A stretch of DNA of 64,000 nt from Elusimicrobiota bacterium (GTDB lineage: Bacteria; Elusimicrobiota; Elusimicrobia; FEN-1173), in contig JADKCG010000007.1 in NCBI GenBank assembly GCA_016714745.1, positions 1-64,000 on the forward strand. Direction: 5' to 3'. A model generated the notes under the pieces. It ran no database searches and was not told where the DNA came from. It was given only the letters and a program-made list of their open reading frames with translations. Shown piece by piece: positions 24,819 to 34,859 of the stretch (its first letter is position 1; the number at the start of each line of letters is the position of its first letter). The translations under genes and the position numbers were made by a program.

Positions 24819-26694
24819 ATGACGATGAACTTACTTGATGAAGTGAACAGTCCGGCGGATTTAAAAAAAATGACGCAGGATCAACTTTCTGTGTTGGCAA
24901 AAAATATTCGGGAGAAAATTTTGGATGTGACCTCCCACGTGGGCGGCCATTTGGGGGCCGGGTTGGGCACCGTGGAACTCGCCATCGCCCTTCACTCGGT
25001 GTATGATTCGCCCAAAGATAAGATTATTTGGGACACGGGACACCAGGCGTATCCCCACAAACTTTTGACGGGCCGAAGAGACCGGTTTCATACGCTCCGA
25101 CAATTTGGGGGAATTTCGGGGTTTCTTACCCGCGCCGAGTCTGAGCACGACGTGTTCGGCGCGGGGCATGCCTCGACCGCGATTTCCGCGGCAGTGGGGT
25201 TCGCGGCGGCGCGGGACGTGCTCAAGCAGGACCACCATGTGATCGCCTGCGTCAATGACGGGTCCCTCACCGGAGGCATGTCCTTTGAAGCGCTTCAAAA
25301 CGCGGGGCATCTCGGGACAGACATGCTGGTGGTTTTAAACGACAACCAAATGTTTATCTCGCACCGGGTGGGGGCGTTCGGCGCCTTCTTGGCGAAGCTG
25401 ACCACCGCGGGGGCGTTTCGGCGGATGGAAAAACGCGTGGAGAAATTTTTGACGCGCATGAGTTTCTACGGTCCCTATTTGTTGCGCGTGGCGCGGCGGG
25501 TGAAAGTGTTGTTGTTCCCCGGCGTCCTGTTTGAGGAAATGGGTTTCGGTTATCTGGGACCCATTGACGGTCACGACCTGCCGCAACTGATCGAAGTTCT
25601 CAAGGCCATCAAACAATTGAAAGGCCCCCACGTCCTTCATGTGGTGACGAAGAAAGGGCGCGGCTATGAACCGGCGGAAGCGGACCCCATTAAGTATCAC
25701 GGCGTCACGCGGTTCAACCCGGAGACAGGCGAAATGGTGAAAGCCCCGAGCGGGCCCCCCTCTTACACCCAGGTGTTTGGGCGGACCTTGGTTCAATTGG
25801 CTCAGGAAGATCCCAAAATTGTGGCCATCACCGCCGCCATGCCCGAAGGGACAGGGCTCGACCTTTTTCGCAAAGAGTTTCCGAAACGTTTTTACGATGT
25901 GGGGTTGGGGGAACAGCACGCGGTCACCTTTGCGGCCGGCTTGGCCTGCGGCGGGTTGAAACCCGTGGTGGCGATCTATTCGTCGTTCATGCAGAGGGCC
26001 TACGATCAGATGATTCACGACGTCTGTCTTCAAAAGTTGCCGGTGGTCTTTTGTTTGGACCGCGGGGGCCTGGTGGGCGACGACGGGCCAACGCATCACG
26101 GCACTTTCGATTTGTCGTTCACGCGCATGATGCCCCACCTCACGGTCATGGCGCCCAAAGACGAGAACGAACTGCAACACATGTTGAAGACGGCTTTGAA
26201 TTTGCCGGGACCATCGGTGATCCGCTATCCCCGGGGCGCGGGGTTGGGTGTGCCCATGGACAGCGTGTTAAAACTTCTTCCCCATCGCGAAAGGGGAAAT
26301 TCTTCGCGTCGGCGCGGACGCGACCCTTTTCGCCATTGGGTATCCTGTTCAGAACTGTATGGAAGCTTCCGACATCCTGGCCGAGAAAGGGATCCCTGTG
26401 GGCGTGGTCAATGCCCGGTTTGTGAAACCCTTGGACCGGGACTTTGTTTTGGGCGTGGCCCGGCAGGCCCCTCTTCTGATTACCGTGGAAGAAAATACTG
26501 TCATCGGGGGGTTCGGCGATGCGGTGCGGGAAACTTTAGAAGGGACCGGTGTGGAGGTTCGGACCATCGCTTTGCCCGACAGTTTTGTGGAACACGGCAC
26601 CCAGGCGAAACTTCGGGACAAGGTGGGGCTCTCCTCGGCAAAAATCGCCGAAAGGGTGTTGGAATTGCACCGGCAACGTTTAGCGGTCCGCTGA
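24819..26694 (+). CDS. dxs: 1-deoxy-D-xylulose-5-phosphate synthase (apparent frameshift)
   Basis: TPP-dependent first enzyme of the MEP isoprenoid pathway. The N-terminal TPP domain shows GHLGAGLGTVELAIALH, DTGHQAYPHKLLTGR and NDNQMFIS. The pyrimidine domain shows GLGEQHAVTFAAGLACGG. After VLKLLP the frame is lost in the C-run 26280-26283. With one C fewer it continues GEILRVGADATLFAIG into the C-terminal transketolase domain, ending QRLAVR at 26694, about 625 residues. ATG 24825, six bases inside the first ATG, is an equally good start. Followed four bases later by tlyA. Confidence 0.92.
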
Positions 26695-26697
26695 TCC

Positions 26698-27456
26698 TTG
26701 AAAGAGAAGCGCCGGTTGGACGAGCTTCTTGTCCAGCGGGGGTTGGCTCGGGATGTGGGGCACGCCCAGGCGCTGATTTTGGCGGGGCGGGTGCGGGGGG
26801 TTTCTCATCCGAAAGCGGGGCTCAACGTTTCCGCTGATCAGACTCTGGAGGTGGAGGAAACGCCTCCCTTCGTCTCCCGCGGCGGACTGAAACTTCAAGC
26901 GGCCTTGAAAGCGTTTGGGCTGACCGTTGCGGGGCGATTGTGCGTCGACATCGGGGCCTCCACGGGCGGGTTTACGGATTGTTTGCTTCAGGCCGGGGCG
27001 GCCAAGGTGTTGGCGGTGGATGTGGGCCATGGGCAGTTGGACTGGAAATTGAGGAACGACCCGCGGGTGATCAACCGGGAAAAGACCCATGTTCTCACCT
27101 TGACCCGGGAAGACATCTCCGCTTTTTTCTCCGCGCGGGGAAGCGGTTCGACCCTCGGCGCGGGGCTCGCGGCAGTGGATGTTTCTTTTATTTCGCTGGA
27201 AAAAGTGTTGCCTCATTTGGCTGATATTTTGCCGGGGGGCACGGAGTGTGTGGCCCTGGTCAAGCCCCAGTTCGAGGTCGGTCCCAAAGACGCGCCCCAA
27301 GGCGTTGTTCGGGATCCGGACGTTCATCGGCGGGTTTTGGAAGACATCGAACGCGTTGCTGTGGCGAGCGGTTTTTTTATGTTGTCAAAACGAGAATCTC
27401 CCATCACCGGCCCGGAAGGCAACCATGAATTTCTGATGCATCTGAGGAGAGTCTGA
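26698..27456 (+). CDS. tlyA: TlyA-family rRNA (cytidine-2'-O)-methyltransferase
   Basis: The family methylates 2'-OH of cytidines in 16S/23S rRNA with SAM. An N-terminal S4 RNA-binding domain (RLDELLVQRGLARDVGHAQALILAG) precedes an FtsJ-like methyltransferase domain with the SAM motif VDIGASTGGFTDCLLQAGA and the catalytic region VDVSFISLEKVLP. The GPEGNHEFL end is typical. It is 252 residues. TTG 26698 is the only start that gives the whole S4 domain. The dxs-tlyA order is common in bacteria. Confidence 0.92.
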   Translation: MKEKRRLDELLVQRGLARDVGHAQALILAGRVRGVSHPKAGLNVSADQTLEVEETPPFVSRGGLKLQAALKAFGLTVAGRLCVDIGASTGGFTDCLLQAGAAKVLAVDVGHGQLDWKLRNDPRVINREKTHVLTLTREDISAFFSARGSGSTLGAGLAAVDVSFISLEKVLPHLADILPGGTECVALVKPQFEVGPKDAPQGVVRDPDVHRRVLEDIERVAVASGFFMLSKRESPITGPEGNHEFLMHLRRV

Positions 27457-27459
27457 CGA

Positions 27460-30054
27460 ATGTCCGAGTTTTATAGCCCCAAGGCCATTGAACCGAAGTG
27501 GCAGAAACGCTGGGAAGAGGCGGGATCGTTTCGCGCCCCGCCGGACCCGGCCAAACCTAAACTTTATATTTTGGATATGTTTCCTTATCCGTCGGGCGCC
27601 GGCCTTCATGTGGGGCACCCAGAAGGATATACGGCCACCGACATCCTCTCCCGCATGAAACGCATGCAGGGATACAACGTCCTCCACCCCATGGGATGGG
27701 ACGCGTTCGGCCTGCCCGCGGAGAATCACGCCATCGCCACCGGGCTCCCTCCCCGCGACGTGACGAAAAAAAATGTGGCCAATTTTCGTCGGCAAATTAA
27801 ATCGTTGGGGTTCTCCTACGATTGGGATCGGGAAGTGGACACCACCGATCCCGCCTACTACAAATGGACCCAATGGATATTCCTTCAGCTGTATAAAAAA
27901 GGGTTGGCCTACGAAGGCGTCAGTCCCATTAATTTTTGTCCCAGTTGCCGGACCGGGTTAGCGAACGAAGAGGTGCATCAAGGCGCGTGTGAACGGTGTG
28001 GAACCCCCGTTGAGCGGCGGGACATGCGACAATGGCTCTTAAAAATAACGGCGTATGCGGACCGGCTTCTGGCCGATTTGGAGGGGTTAGATTGGCCCGC
28101 CTCCACCTTGGCCATGCAACGGAACTGGATTGGACGGTCCGAAGGAGCGGAGGTCTCGTTTGTGGGAGCGGCGCCGGAGACGGCGGCGGGGAAAACACTC
28201 CGAATCTTTACCACACGGCCCGATACTCTTTTTGGCGCCACCTACATGGTGTTGGCTCCGGAACATCCCCTGGTCGACGCGTTTACCGCACCGCCCCAGC
28301 GGGACGCGGTCAAAAGGTACCAACTTCAGGCTCGGGGAAAATCCGATTTGGAACGGACCGATTTGGCCAAGGATAAGACCGGGGTGTTCACGGGGGGCTA
28401 TGCCGTCAACCCGGTGAACCAAGAAAAGATTCCTGTGTGGGTGGCGGACTATGTTCTGATCAGTTACGGGACCGGGGCCATTATGGCGGTGCCGGCCCAC
28501 GATGGGCGGGATTTCGCGTTCGCAAAAAAGTTTGGGTTGCCGATTCGGCGGGTGGTGGCGCCTGGACCCTCAGAGCATTCTTCTTCGCCGGAAAAAGCGT
28601 CCGATCCCTGGGACAGCACCAAAAGCGAAGGGCCAGAATCTGTTTTCGAAGAAAATGGCTTCGCCGTTAACAGTGGGCCCTTTGATGACCTTCCGACATT
28701 GGAATTTAAACGCCTGATCACGAAATGGTTGGAAGAAAAGAACGCGGGGAAGGGGGCCGTGAACTTTCGGTTGCGGGATTGGGTTTTCTCCCGACAGAGG
28801 TATTGGGGAGAACCGATCCCTATTGTTCATTGTAAAAAGTGCGGGGGGCCGGTGCCGGTTCCCGAAGATCAACTGCCGGTTCTTCTTCCGGACGTGGCGA
28901 AATACGAACCCACAGGCACAGGCGAATCGCCCCTGGCCGTGGTGGAGTCTTGGGTCAACACCCCCTGCCCGAAATGCGGCGAGCCAGCCCGTCGTGAGAC
29001 CAACACCATGCCTCAATGGGCGGGGTCGTGCTGGTATTATCTTCGGTACATCGACCCCGCCAACCCTTCCGCCGCTTGGAGTCCTGAGGCCGAACGGCAT
29101 TGGCTGGGGGCAAACGGGGTGGACCTGTATGTGGGCGGCGCGGAACACGCGGTTCTTCACCTTCTGTATTCTCGGTTTTGGCACAAGGCCCTTTTCGATT
29201 TGGGGTTGGTGACGTCAAAGGAACCCTTTCACAAACTTCGCCACCAGGGGATGATCCTGTCCTACAGTTATCAGGACAGTATGGGGGCCTATCATTCCTA
29301 TGACGAAATCGATTTCACAAAAACCCCGCCTGTCTTGAAAGATACCGGTGAGGTTTTGCGGGAACTGAAAGAAAAAATGTCGAAATCCAAAAAGAACGTG
29401 ATTAGCCCCGATGACGTGATCGACCGGCACGGGGCCGACGCCATGCGGCTCTATGAGATGTTTATGGGGGACTTTGAAGCGGAAAAGCCCTGGGACATGC
29501 GGACGGTGGAAGGCGTGGTGCGCTTTCTTCAAAAAGTGTGGCGGTTGTTGGACTCTCCCCGAGTTGCCAAGGACCAAAACGAACGGATCCGCCATCGCAC
29601 GATTCATGCCGTGACCGATCGTCTTGAAAATTTCAAATTCAACACCGCCATCGCGGCCCTCATGGAATATGTCAATGTCCTGACGGCAGGCGCGGCGACG
29701 GAGGGCATCGATGTCCTGGTTTTGCTCCTGTCTCCCCTTTGCGCCTCATCTGGCGGAAGAAATGGGAGAACAGGGGGGGGGGCAGGGGTTGGTGTGTGGG
29801 CGCCCGTGGCCGAAGGCCGACCCGGCCTTGGTGGCTGAAAACGCGGTGGAATACCCGGTTCAAATCAATGGACGGCTGAAAGACCGGTTGTCGGTGCCTG
29901 TTGGCACGGGCGCGCTGGCGGTTTTGTCCGCGGCGAAAGCGTTGCCCAAAGTTCAGGGAGATTCTTGAACGGGCAAAAAATAGCAAAAGAAATTCATGTG
30001 CCGGGCCGAATGATCAATTTTGTGCTCGCGCCTGAAAATAAGGAGGAATCTTAA
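27460..30054 (+). CDS. leuS: Leucyl-tRNA synthetase (two apparent compensating frameshifts)
   Basis: Class I synthetase charging tRNA-Leu. HIGH appears as HVGH in PYPSGAGLHVGHPEGYTATD, the CP1 editing domain occupies the middle, and KMSKSKKNVISPDD carries the KMSKS loop. The frame shifts at the C-run 29734-29737 (one C too many before FAPHLAEEMGEQ). It shifts again at GGG 29956-29958 (one G too few), after which GQKIAKEIHVPGRMINFVL gives the expected C-terminal domain and stops at 30054. The two single-base changes cancel, so the total length stays a multiple of three (865 codons). Starts the leuS-lptE-holA group. Confidence 0.95.
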
Positions 30055-30692
30055 TGAGAAACTTTGGAAGATGGATGGGATGGGTGGGTGTCCTCGCTTT
30101 GGCGGGGTGCGCGGAAATGGGGGAATATCAGAAACAGGCGAATGTGATTTTGCCTGAGAACATTAAAAAAATCGGGTTGAAAACCTTTATCAATCGCACG
30201 CAGTATTTTGGATTGGAAGATCGGTTGCGTTTGCGGGTCGAGCAGGAAATGATCCGCGACGGACGCCTACCGTTCTCGGGGTCCGAAACTGACGCAGATG
30301 GCGTGATTGAAGGCGAGATCGTCAACTACATCCCCCAGGTCGTTACCTATGACGCCGCCAACCAGCCCCTCGAATACCGGCTCTGGGTGATCATCAATGT
30401 CCGTTTTTTTGATCGGCGGGAGAACCGAGTCCTTTGGGAAGAGCCCCGATTGGAGCAGGCCTACCGCTATTTTATCGTGACCCAACCCGGAGGCATGACA
30501 GAAGATCAGGCACGCGAACAAGTGTGGGACCTGTTTGCGCGGGACATCGTGAAACGGACGTTGGAAGGGTTCGGGTCCGTGAGCGGCGCCAGCTCCCATA
30601 AAGTTCCGGAAAATACCTTGCCGGTGCCCAACACCCCGCCCCCACCCCCTCCGCCCGCAGAACCCCGCGAAGCGCCCCCGGCGCCGTATTGA
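30054..30692 (+). CDS. lptE: LptE-like LPS-assembly lipoprotein
   Basis: LptE plugs the LptD barrel in the outer membrane and helps place LPS. It is 212 residues with a lipoprotein signal ending LALAGC. An IKKIGLKTFINRTQYFGLEDRL segment and a strand-rich middle (GVIEGEIVNYIPQVVTYDAANQP) follow, as in LptE-like lipoproteins. A Pro-rich tail (seven Pro in a row) ends the protein. It starts on the last base of the leuS stop (TAATG), and the leuS-lptE-holA order of other Gram-negative bacteria supports the assignment more than sequence identity does. Confidence 0.75.
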   Translation: MRNFGRWMGWVGVLALAGCAEMGEYQKQANVILPENIKKIGLKTFINRTQYFGLEDRLRLRVEQEMIRDGRLPFSGSETDADGVIEGEIVNYIPQVVTYDAANQPLEYRLWVIINVRFFDRRENRVLWEEPRLEQAYRYFIVTQPGGMTEDQAREQVWDLFARDIVKRTLEGFGSVSGASSHKVPENTLPVPNTPPPPPPPAEPREAPPAPY

Positions 30693-30737
30693 TGTGACGC
30701 GTGGGGATTGTTCGACGGACGAGCGGAAGGCAAGGCC

Positions 30738-31808
30738 ATGACAAAGAGGGCTCGCCTGAAAGCTAAGACCCTTCCGGTGCAGGTTGTCCCTGCTTTGCCG
30801 GTTGAAAATGTTTTTGCCGAGATCGTCGGCCTTATCGAGCAGGCCCGTCGGCGCGCTTTTCAATCGGTCAACAGCGAACTTGTCGGCCTGTATTGGAAAG
30901 TGGGTGAATACATTAGTCGGAAGATGAAAACGGCCGAATGGGGCGATGGCGTGGTGGAACAATTGGCGCGGCATTTGGCCCGTTCCATGCCGGGCTTGAG
31001 AGGTTTTACACGTCGGAATCTGTTCCGTATGCGTCAGTTTCATGAAACCTACGCTGGAGAAAAAAAAGTGGCGCCACTGGTGACACAATTGCCGTGGACT
31101 CACCATCTGATCATCCTAGGGCAGTGCAAAGGCATGGAGGAGCGTGAGTTTTACATGCGGATGGCCATTCGCGAGCGATGGGGAAAACGGGAGCTGGAAC
31201 GTCAGTTTCGTGTCGCATTGTTTGAGCGTGCCGTCCTTCATCCGACAAAAATTTCTCAGAGTGCGGGGCAAATCCATCCGGATGCCGGGGAGGTTTTTAA
31301 GGACGCCTATTTCGTCGAATTTCTCCAATTGCCAGAACCCCATAGGGAGGCGGACCTTCATCAGGGCTTGATCGCCCGTCTGAAGGAATTTCTCATTGAA
31401 CTTGGTCGGGATTTTTGTTTTGTTGGTTCCGAATATCCGTTGCAAGTCGGTGGGCGCGATTTTGCGATTGATCTGCTTTTCTTTCATCGCGGGCTTAATT
31501 GCCTGGTCGGCATCGAGATGAAAGTGGATCGCTTCGAACCCGAACATTTGGGGAAACTCAACTTTTACCTAGAAGCGCTGGATCGGGACGTCAAAAAGCC
31601 CCACGAACGTCCTTCCATCGGGCTCCTCCTCTGTGCCTCCAAAGATAAGGAGGTTGTCGAATACGCTCTGAGCCGGTCGCTGTCTCCGGCGCTTATTGCC
31701 GAGTACCAGACACAACTTCCCGACAAAAAATTGCTCGCCGCCAAACTGCATGAATTTTATTCTCTCAACGCGTCGGAAAAGGGAAAAGGCTCGTTATGGC
31801 CGTCCTAA
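30738..31808 (+). CDS. DUF1016/YhcG-family PDDEXK nuclease
   Basis: About 356 residues. The N-terminal DUF1016 helical domain (VNSELVGLYWKVGEYISRKMKTAEWGDGVVEQLA, then FTRRNLFRMRQFHETY) is followed by a PDDEXK nuclease domain with YPLQVGGRDFAIDLLFFHR (catalytic Asp) and VGIEMKVDRFEPEHLGKLNFYLEA (E-x-K). Such nucleases are often near restriction-modification or mobile genes, and their function is not established. Here it sits between lptE and holA, which are normally adjacent, overlapping holA by 13 bases. That suggests insertion as a cargo gene. An upstream TTG at 30708 is less likely than ATG 30738. Confidence 0.88.
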   Translation: MTKRARLKAKTLPVQVVPALPVENVFAEIVGLIEQARRRAFQSVNSELVGLYWKVGEYISRKMKTAEWGDGVVEQLARHLARSMPGLRGFTRRNLFRMRQFHETYAGEKKVAPLVTQLPWTHHLIILGQCKGMEEREFYMRMAIRERWGKRELERQFRVALFERAVLHPTKISQSAGQIHPDAGEVFKDAYFVEFLQLPEPHREADLHQGLIARLKEFLIELGRDFCFVGSEYPLQVGGRDFAIDLLFFHRGLNCLVGIEMKVDRFEPEHLGKLNFYLEALDRDVKKPHERPSIGLLLCASKDKEVVEYALSRSLSPALIAEYQTQLPDKKLLAAKLHEFYSLNASEKGKGSLWPS

Positions 31809-32839
31809 ACGAAACGACTCTTTCTTCCCTGATCCAAGGGTGGGGCAAAGGGCTCTTTCATCGGGTGTATCTTCTTGGCGGGCCAGATACCCTGACGAAA
31901 GAAGAGGCGTTGTCCCGTCTTAAAAAAGAGTTTCTTGGGAACGATCCCTCCGGAATGGGCTTGGACTCGTTTGATGGGAACGATACGACGGTGGGGGCGA
32001 TTCTTTCGGCGGTCAATACCCTTCCCTTTTTTGGCGGACGGCGGTTGGTGGTGGTCAAACGGGCCATGGAACTGTCGACGGCGGACACCAACCGGTTGGC
32101 CGACGGTCTTTCGACCCTCCCTCCCACGAATTGCCTTGTTCTGTTGTGGGATGAAAAACCCGATCAACGTTCCGTTTTGGTTCAGGCCGTTCGCTCGGCG
32201 GGGGCGTTGACGACTTTGTGGCCCCCCTTCGAAAATCAAATGCCGGCCTGGGTCATGAGCCGGGTGGAGAGCGCGGGCAAACGTATGGACCGTGCGGCCG
32301 CTCAGGCGCTTTTGGACGCTGTGGGGCCGAGCCTGCCGGACCTGGTGCAAGAAATTGGAAAATTGGTGCTTTACGTCAAAGACCGCCCCTCCATTGCGTT
32401 GGAAGATGTGGAGGCGTGCGGGGGAACGCGCGCCACGATGCGGTTTATGGAATGGGAGAGGAGCCTGTGGCGGAAGGATCGGGTGAAATCTCTTGGCCTT
32501 TTGGAATTGATGCGGAGCAACGGCGACCCCACCGAGAAGCTGTTGCCTCAACTGAGTCGTGCGATTCAGAAACTGTGTTTGGGGAAAGCGCTGTTTGGTG
32601 AGAACACCCTGGCCAAAAAGCAGGTTTTTGACCGTCTTTGGATCCGCCTTCAAGACGCCCAGACGGATTTTGAAAAGGCCCTCGCCCTCTGGACATGGGG
32701 GGACCTTTTGGGCGCGTTGGACCGGTTGGTGGAGGCCGACGTCTCGATGAAAACTGGACGCGGCTCACCCGACGCCGATTTAACGCGCTTGGTGTGGTCC
32801 CTGACGGAGGGTGAAGTTGTCGGTCTTAAGCGACGGTAA
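31796..32839 (+). CDS. holA: DNA polymerase III subunit delta
   Basis: Clamp-loader subunit that opens the beta clamp. It is 347 residues, the usual length. VYLLGGPDTLTKEEALSRLKKEF near the start, PFFGGRRLVVVKRA, and the helical domain with LPDLVQEIGKLVLYV are typical. A C-terminal domain contains DPTEKLLPQLSRAIQKL. The start lies 13 bases before the stop of the DUF1016 gene. Its end converges with rpsT and overlaps it by 14 bases. Confidence 0.88.
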   Translation: MAVLNETTLSSLIQGWGKGLFHRVYLLGGPDTLTKEEALSRLKKEFLGNDPSGMGLDSFDGNDTTVGAILSAVNTLPFFGGRRLVVVKRAMELSTADTNRLADGLSTLPPTNCLVLLWDEKPDQRSVLVQAVRSAGALTTLWPPFENQMPAWVMSRVESAGKRMDRAAAQALLDAVGPSLPDLVQEIGKLVLYVKDRPSIALEDVEACGGTRATMRFMEWERSLWRKDRVKSLGLLELMRSNGDPTEKLLPQLSRAIQKLCLGKALFGENTLAKKQVFDRLWIRLQDAQTDFEKALALWTWGDLLGALDRLVEADVSMKTGRGSPDADLTRLVWSLTEGEVVGLKRR

Positions 32840-33113
32840 GAGCTTTATGCGCCGCGCGCGACAAGCGCGCAATCTTGCGGGACGCGTTGGCGGGATGAAC
32901 CGTGTTGCGGTTTCCCATCTTTGTCCAGGACGACATGGCTTTGGGAAGGAGTTCCTTCACCTTGGCGGCGTCTTTGGACTGAATCGCGTTCCGAAGGTCC
33001 TTGACCACGTCGCGCGCGCTTGTTTTCGCGGCGGCGTTGGCCCAGTGACGACGGTTGGCCTTACGAACTTCTTTAAGGGAGGACGTGTGACGTCCGGTCT
33101 TAAGCTTTGCCAT
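32826..33113 (-). CDS. rpsT: 30S ribosomal protein S20
   Basis: Basic helical protein of the small subunit, 95 residues. MAKLKTGRHTSSLKEVRKANRRHWAN at the N terminus and NTVHPANASRKIARLSRAAHKAL at the C terminus are characteristic. ATG 33113 is preferred to an upstream TTG because S20 usually begins MA followed by basic residues. holA and rpsT are neighbours in many bacteria, here tail to tail. Confidence 0.95.
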   Translation of the reverse strand: MAKLKTGRHTSSLKEVRKANRRHWANAAAKTSARDVVKDLRNAIQSKDAAKVKELLPKAMSSWTKMGNRNTVHPANASRKIARLSRAAHKALTVA

Positions 33114-33161
33114 AGAGCGGGAGTTTACCTTTTTCAATCGGCGGCGTCAATGAAAGCCCCC

Positions 33162-33194
33162 GCCCCCCTAAAGGGGGGGGCCCCCCAGGGAAAG
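33162..33194. repeat. G/C-run inverted repeat between rpsT and murJ
   Basis: CCCCCGCCCCCCTAAAGGGG and the following G and C runs form a C-run/AAA/G-run hairpin, similar to the one at 36243-36273. It lies in the 103-base gap between the divergent rpsT and murJ starts. Confidence 0.5.
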
Positions 33195-33216
33195 GAAAAA
33201 TCTTCCCCGGAAAAAG

Positions 33217-34790
33217 GTGGTTGGTCAACGGGTTCATGTCCAAAAATTTGTTCGGCACGCGGGGGCGGTGTCGTTGGCGACGCTTCTTTCGCGCATTTTG
33301 GGGTATGTGCGGGACGCGCTGGTGGCGAGCGTGTTAGGCGGGGGCCACTTGACAGACGCGTTCTATGCGGCGTTCCGGCTTTCCAACCTGTTTCGACGGA
33401 TGTTGGGGGAAGGGCCGCTCTCCACCGCGTTTGTCCCCATTTTTTCCGAGCATCTCGCCAAACGCGAGCCGAAAGAGGCCCGGGACTTTTTTCAATCCCT
33501 GTTCACCGCTTTGGGACTTCTGCTCCTTGTCCTTGTGGGGGTGGGACTGTTGGCTTCTCCGTTGATCGTGTCTTTGGCGGCGGGGGGATTTAAGTCATCG
33601 AACCCGGACACCTTTGACTTGACGGTCACCTTGACCCGTCTGATGTTCCCGTTTTTGTTCTTCGTTTGTCTGGCGGCCATTTCGTCGGCGGCGTTGAACG
33701 CGTTGGGCCATTTCTTTATCCCGGCGCTCGCGCCGGCCATGTTGTCGGTGACGACCATCGTGTACATCGTGTGCATCAAGCAGTGGGCCATGGACCCCAT
33801 GCAAGGGCTCGCCCTCAGCACCACCGTGGGCGGGGCGCTTCATCTGGCCATGGTCTGGCCGCTCCTTCGTCGGGAAGGCATGGCCCCCCGCTGGAAGTGG
33901 AACCCCGGGCACCCGGACATCCGCCGTGTGACCCTGTGGTTTTGCCCGCCTTGTGGGGGCTCTCGATTGATCAAGTGAACGCCTACGTGGACACGATTTG
34001 CGCGTCGTTTTTGCGGGAAGGATCCGTGACGGCCCTTTACAATTCGAACCGTCTCATGCAATTCGCCTTGGCGCTTTTCGGTGTCTCGATCTCGACGGCC
34101 ACCTTGCCGCAATTGTCCATGAGCGCCGCGCGGGAGGAATGGGGCGCGTTTAAAGAAAACCTCGCCTTCTCTCTTCGGATGACCCTTTATCTTGTTATCC
34201 CGGCCATGGTGGGGCTGATCGTATTGGCCTATCCCTTGGTCAAAACTCTTTTTCAACACGGGCTGTTTACGGAACAGCAGACGCGCATGACGGCCTCTGC
34301 CCTTGCCGCCTATACGCTGGGCCTGCCGGCTTATGCGGTGGTCAAGGTGGTGGTGACGGCTTTTTATGCACGGAAAGACACGAAAACGCCGGTGAAAGTG
34401 GCCACGCTCTGTTTGATCATTAATATGGTGGGGAATATACTGTTGATGCGGCGGTGGGGGGTGGGAGGATTGGCGTTTTCCACGGCTTTTGCTTCTTTCG
34501 TCAATGGCGGTGTGTTGTTGTGGCTCCTGCGTCGTGACATGGGCCCCTTGGGGGGACGGAAAATTTTTCGGACCATCGCGGGAAGCGGGATCGCGTCTTT
34601 GCTGATGGCCGCGGGGGCGTGGGGAGTTCTGCGATGGGCGCCCGGTCCCCTGGCGGTGCGCGCGCTTTGCGCGGTGGCGGCGGGGACGGGGCTCTATCTC
34701 CTCGTGACCTGGATGGGTCGCTTGGAAGAGTTCGGCCATCTGCGGGTCCTTCTCCGTCGGCGGACCGGACCGCCTTTTCCCGTTGATTAG
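33217..34790 (+). CDS. murJ: Lipid II flippase MurJ (MviN) (apparent frameshift)
   Basis: Polytopic MOP-family flippase moving lipid II across the inner membrane. The N-terminal part has SLATLLSRILGYVRDALVAS, then DAFYAAFRLSNLFRRMLGEGPLSTAFVPIF, both highly typical. At about 33935-33940 the frame changes. With one added base, RRVTLVVLPALWGLSIDQVNAYVDT continues to the natural C terminus at 34790, about 524 residues and 14 helices. The GTG start is uncertain. ATG 33236, 19 bases downstream, would start MSKKFVRHAG if the A-run there lacks one A, so a second consensus error is possible. Confidence 0.9.
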
Positions 34791-34859
34791 CCGGATTCCT
34801 TGGTGCCGTCCGCTGGGTCTGATACAGCATTTTCAGTCGCGCCCGGACAGAAAGGTCCC

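Noticed and set aside
30738..31808. Part of a restriction-modification or prophage module
   Set aside because: No methyltransferase, specificity subunit, integrase or phage gene is nearby; the nuclease stands alone among core genes.
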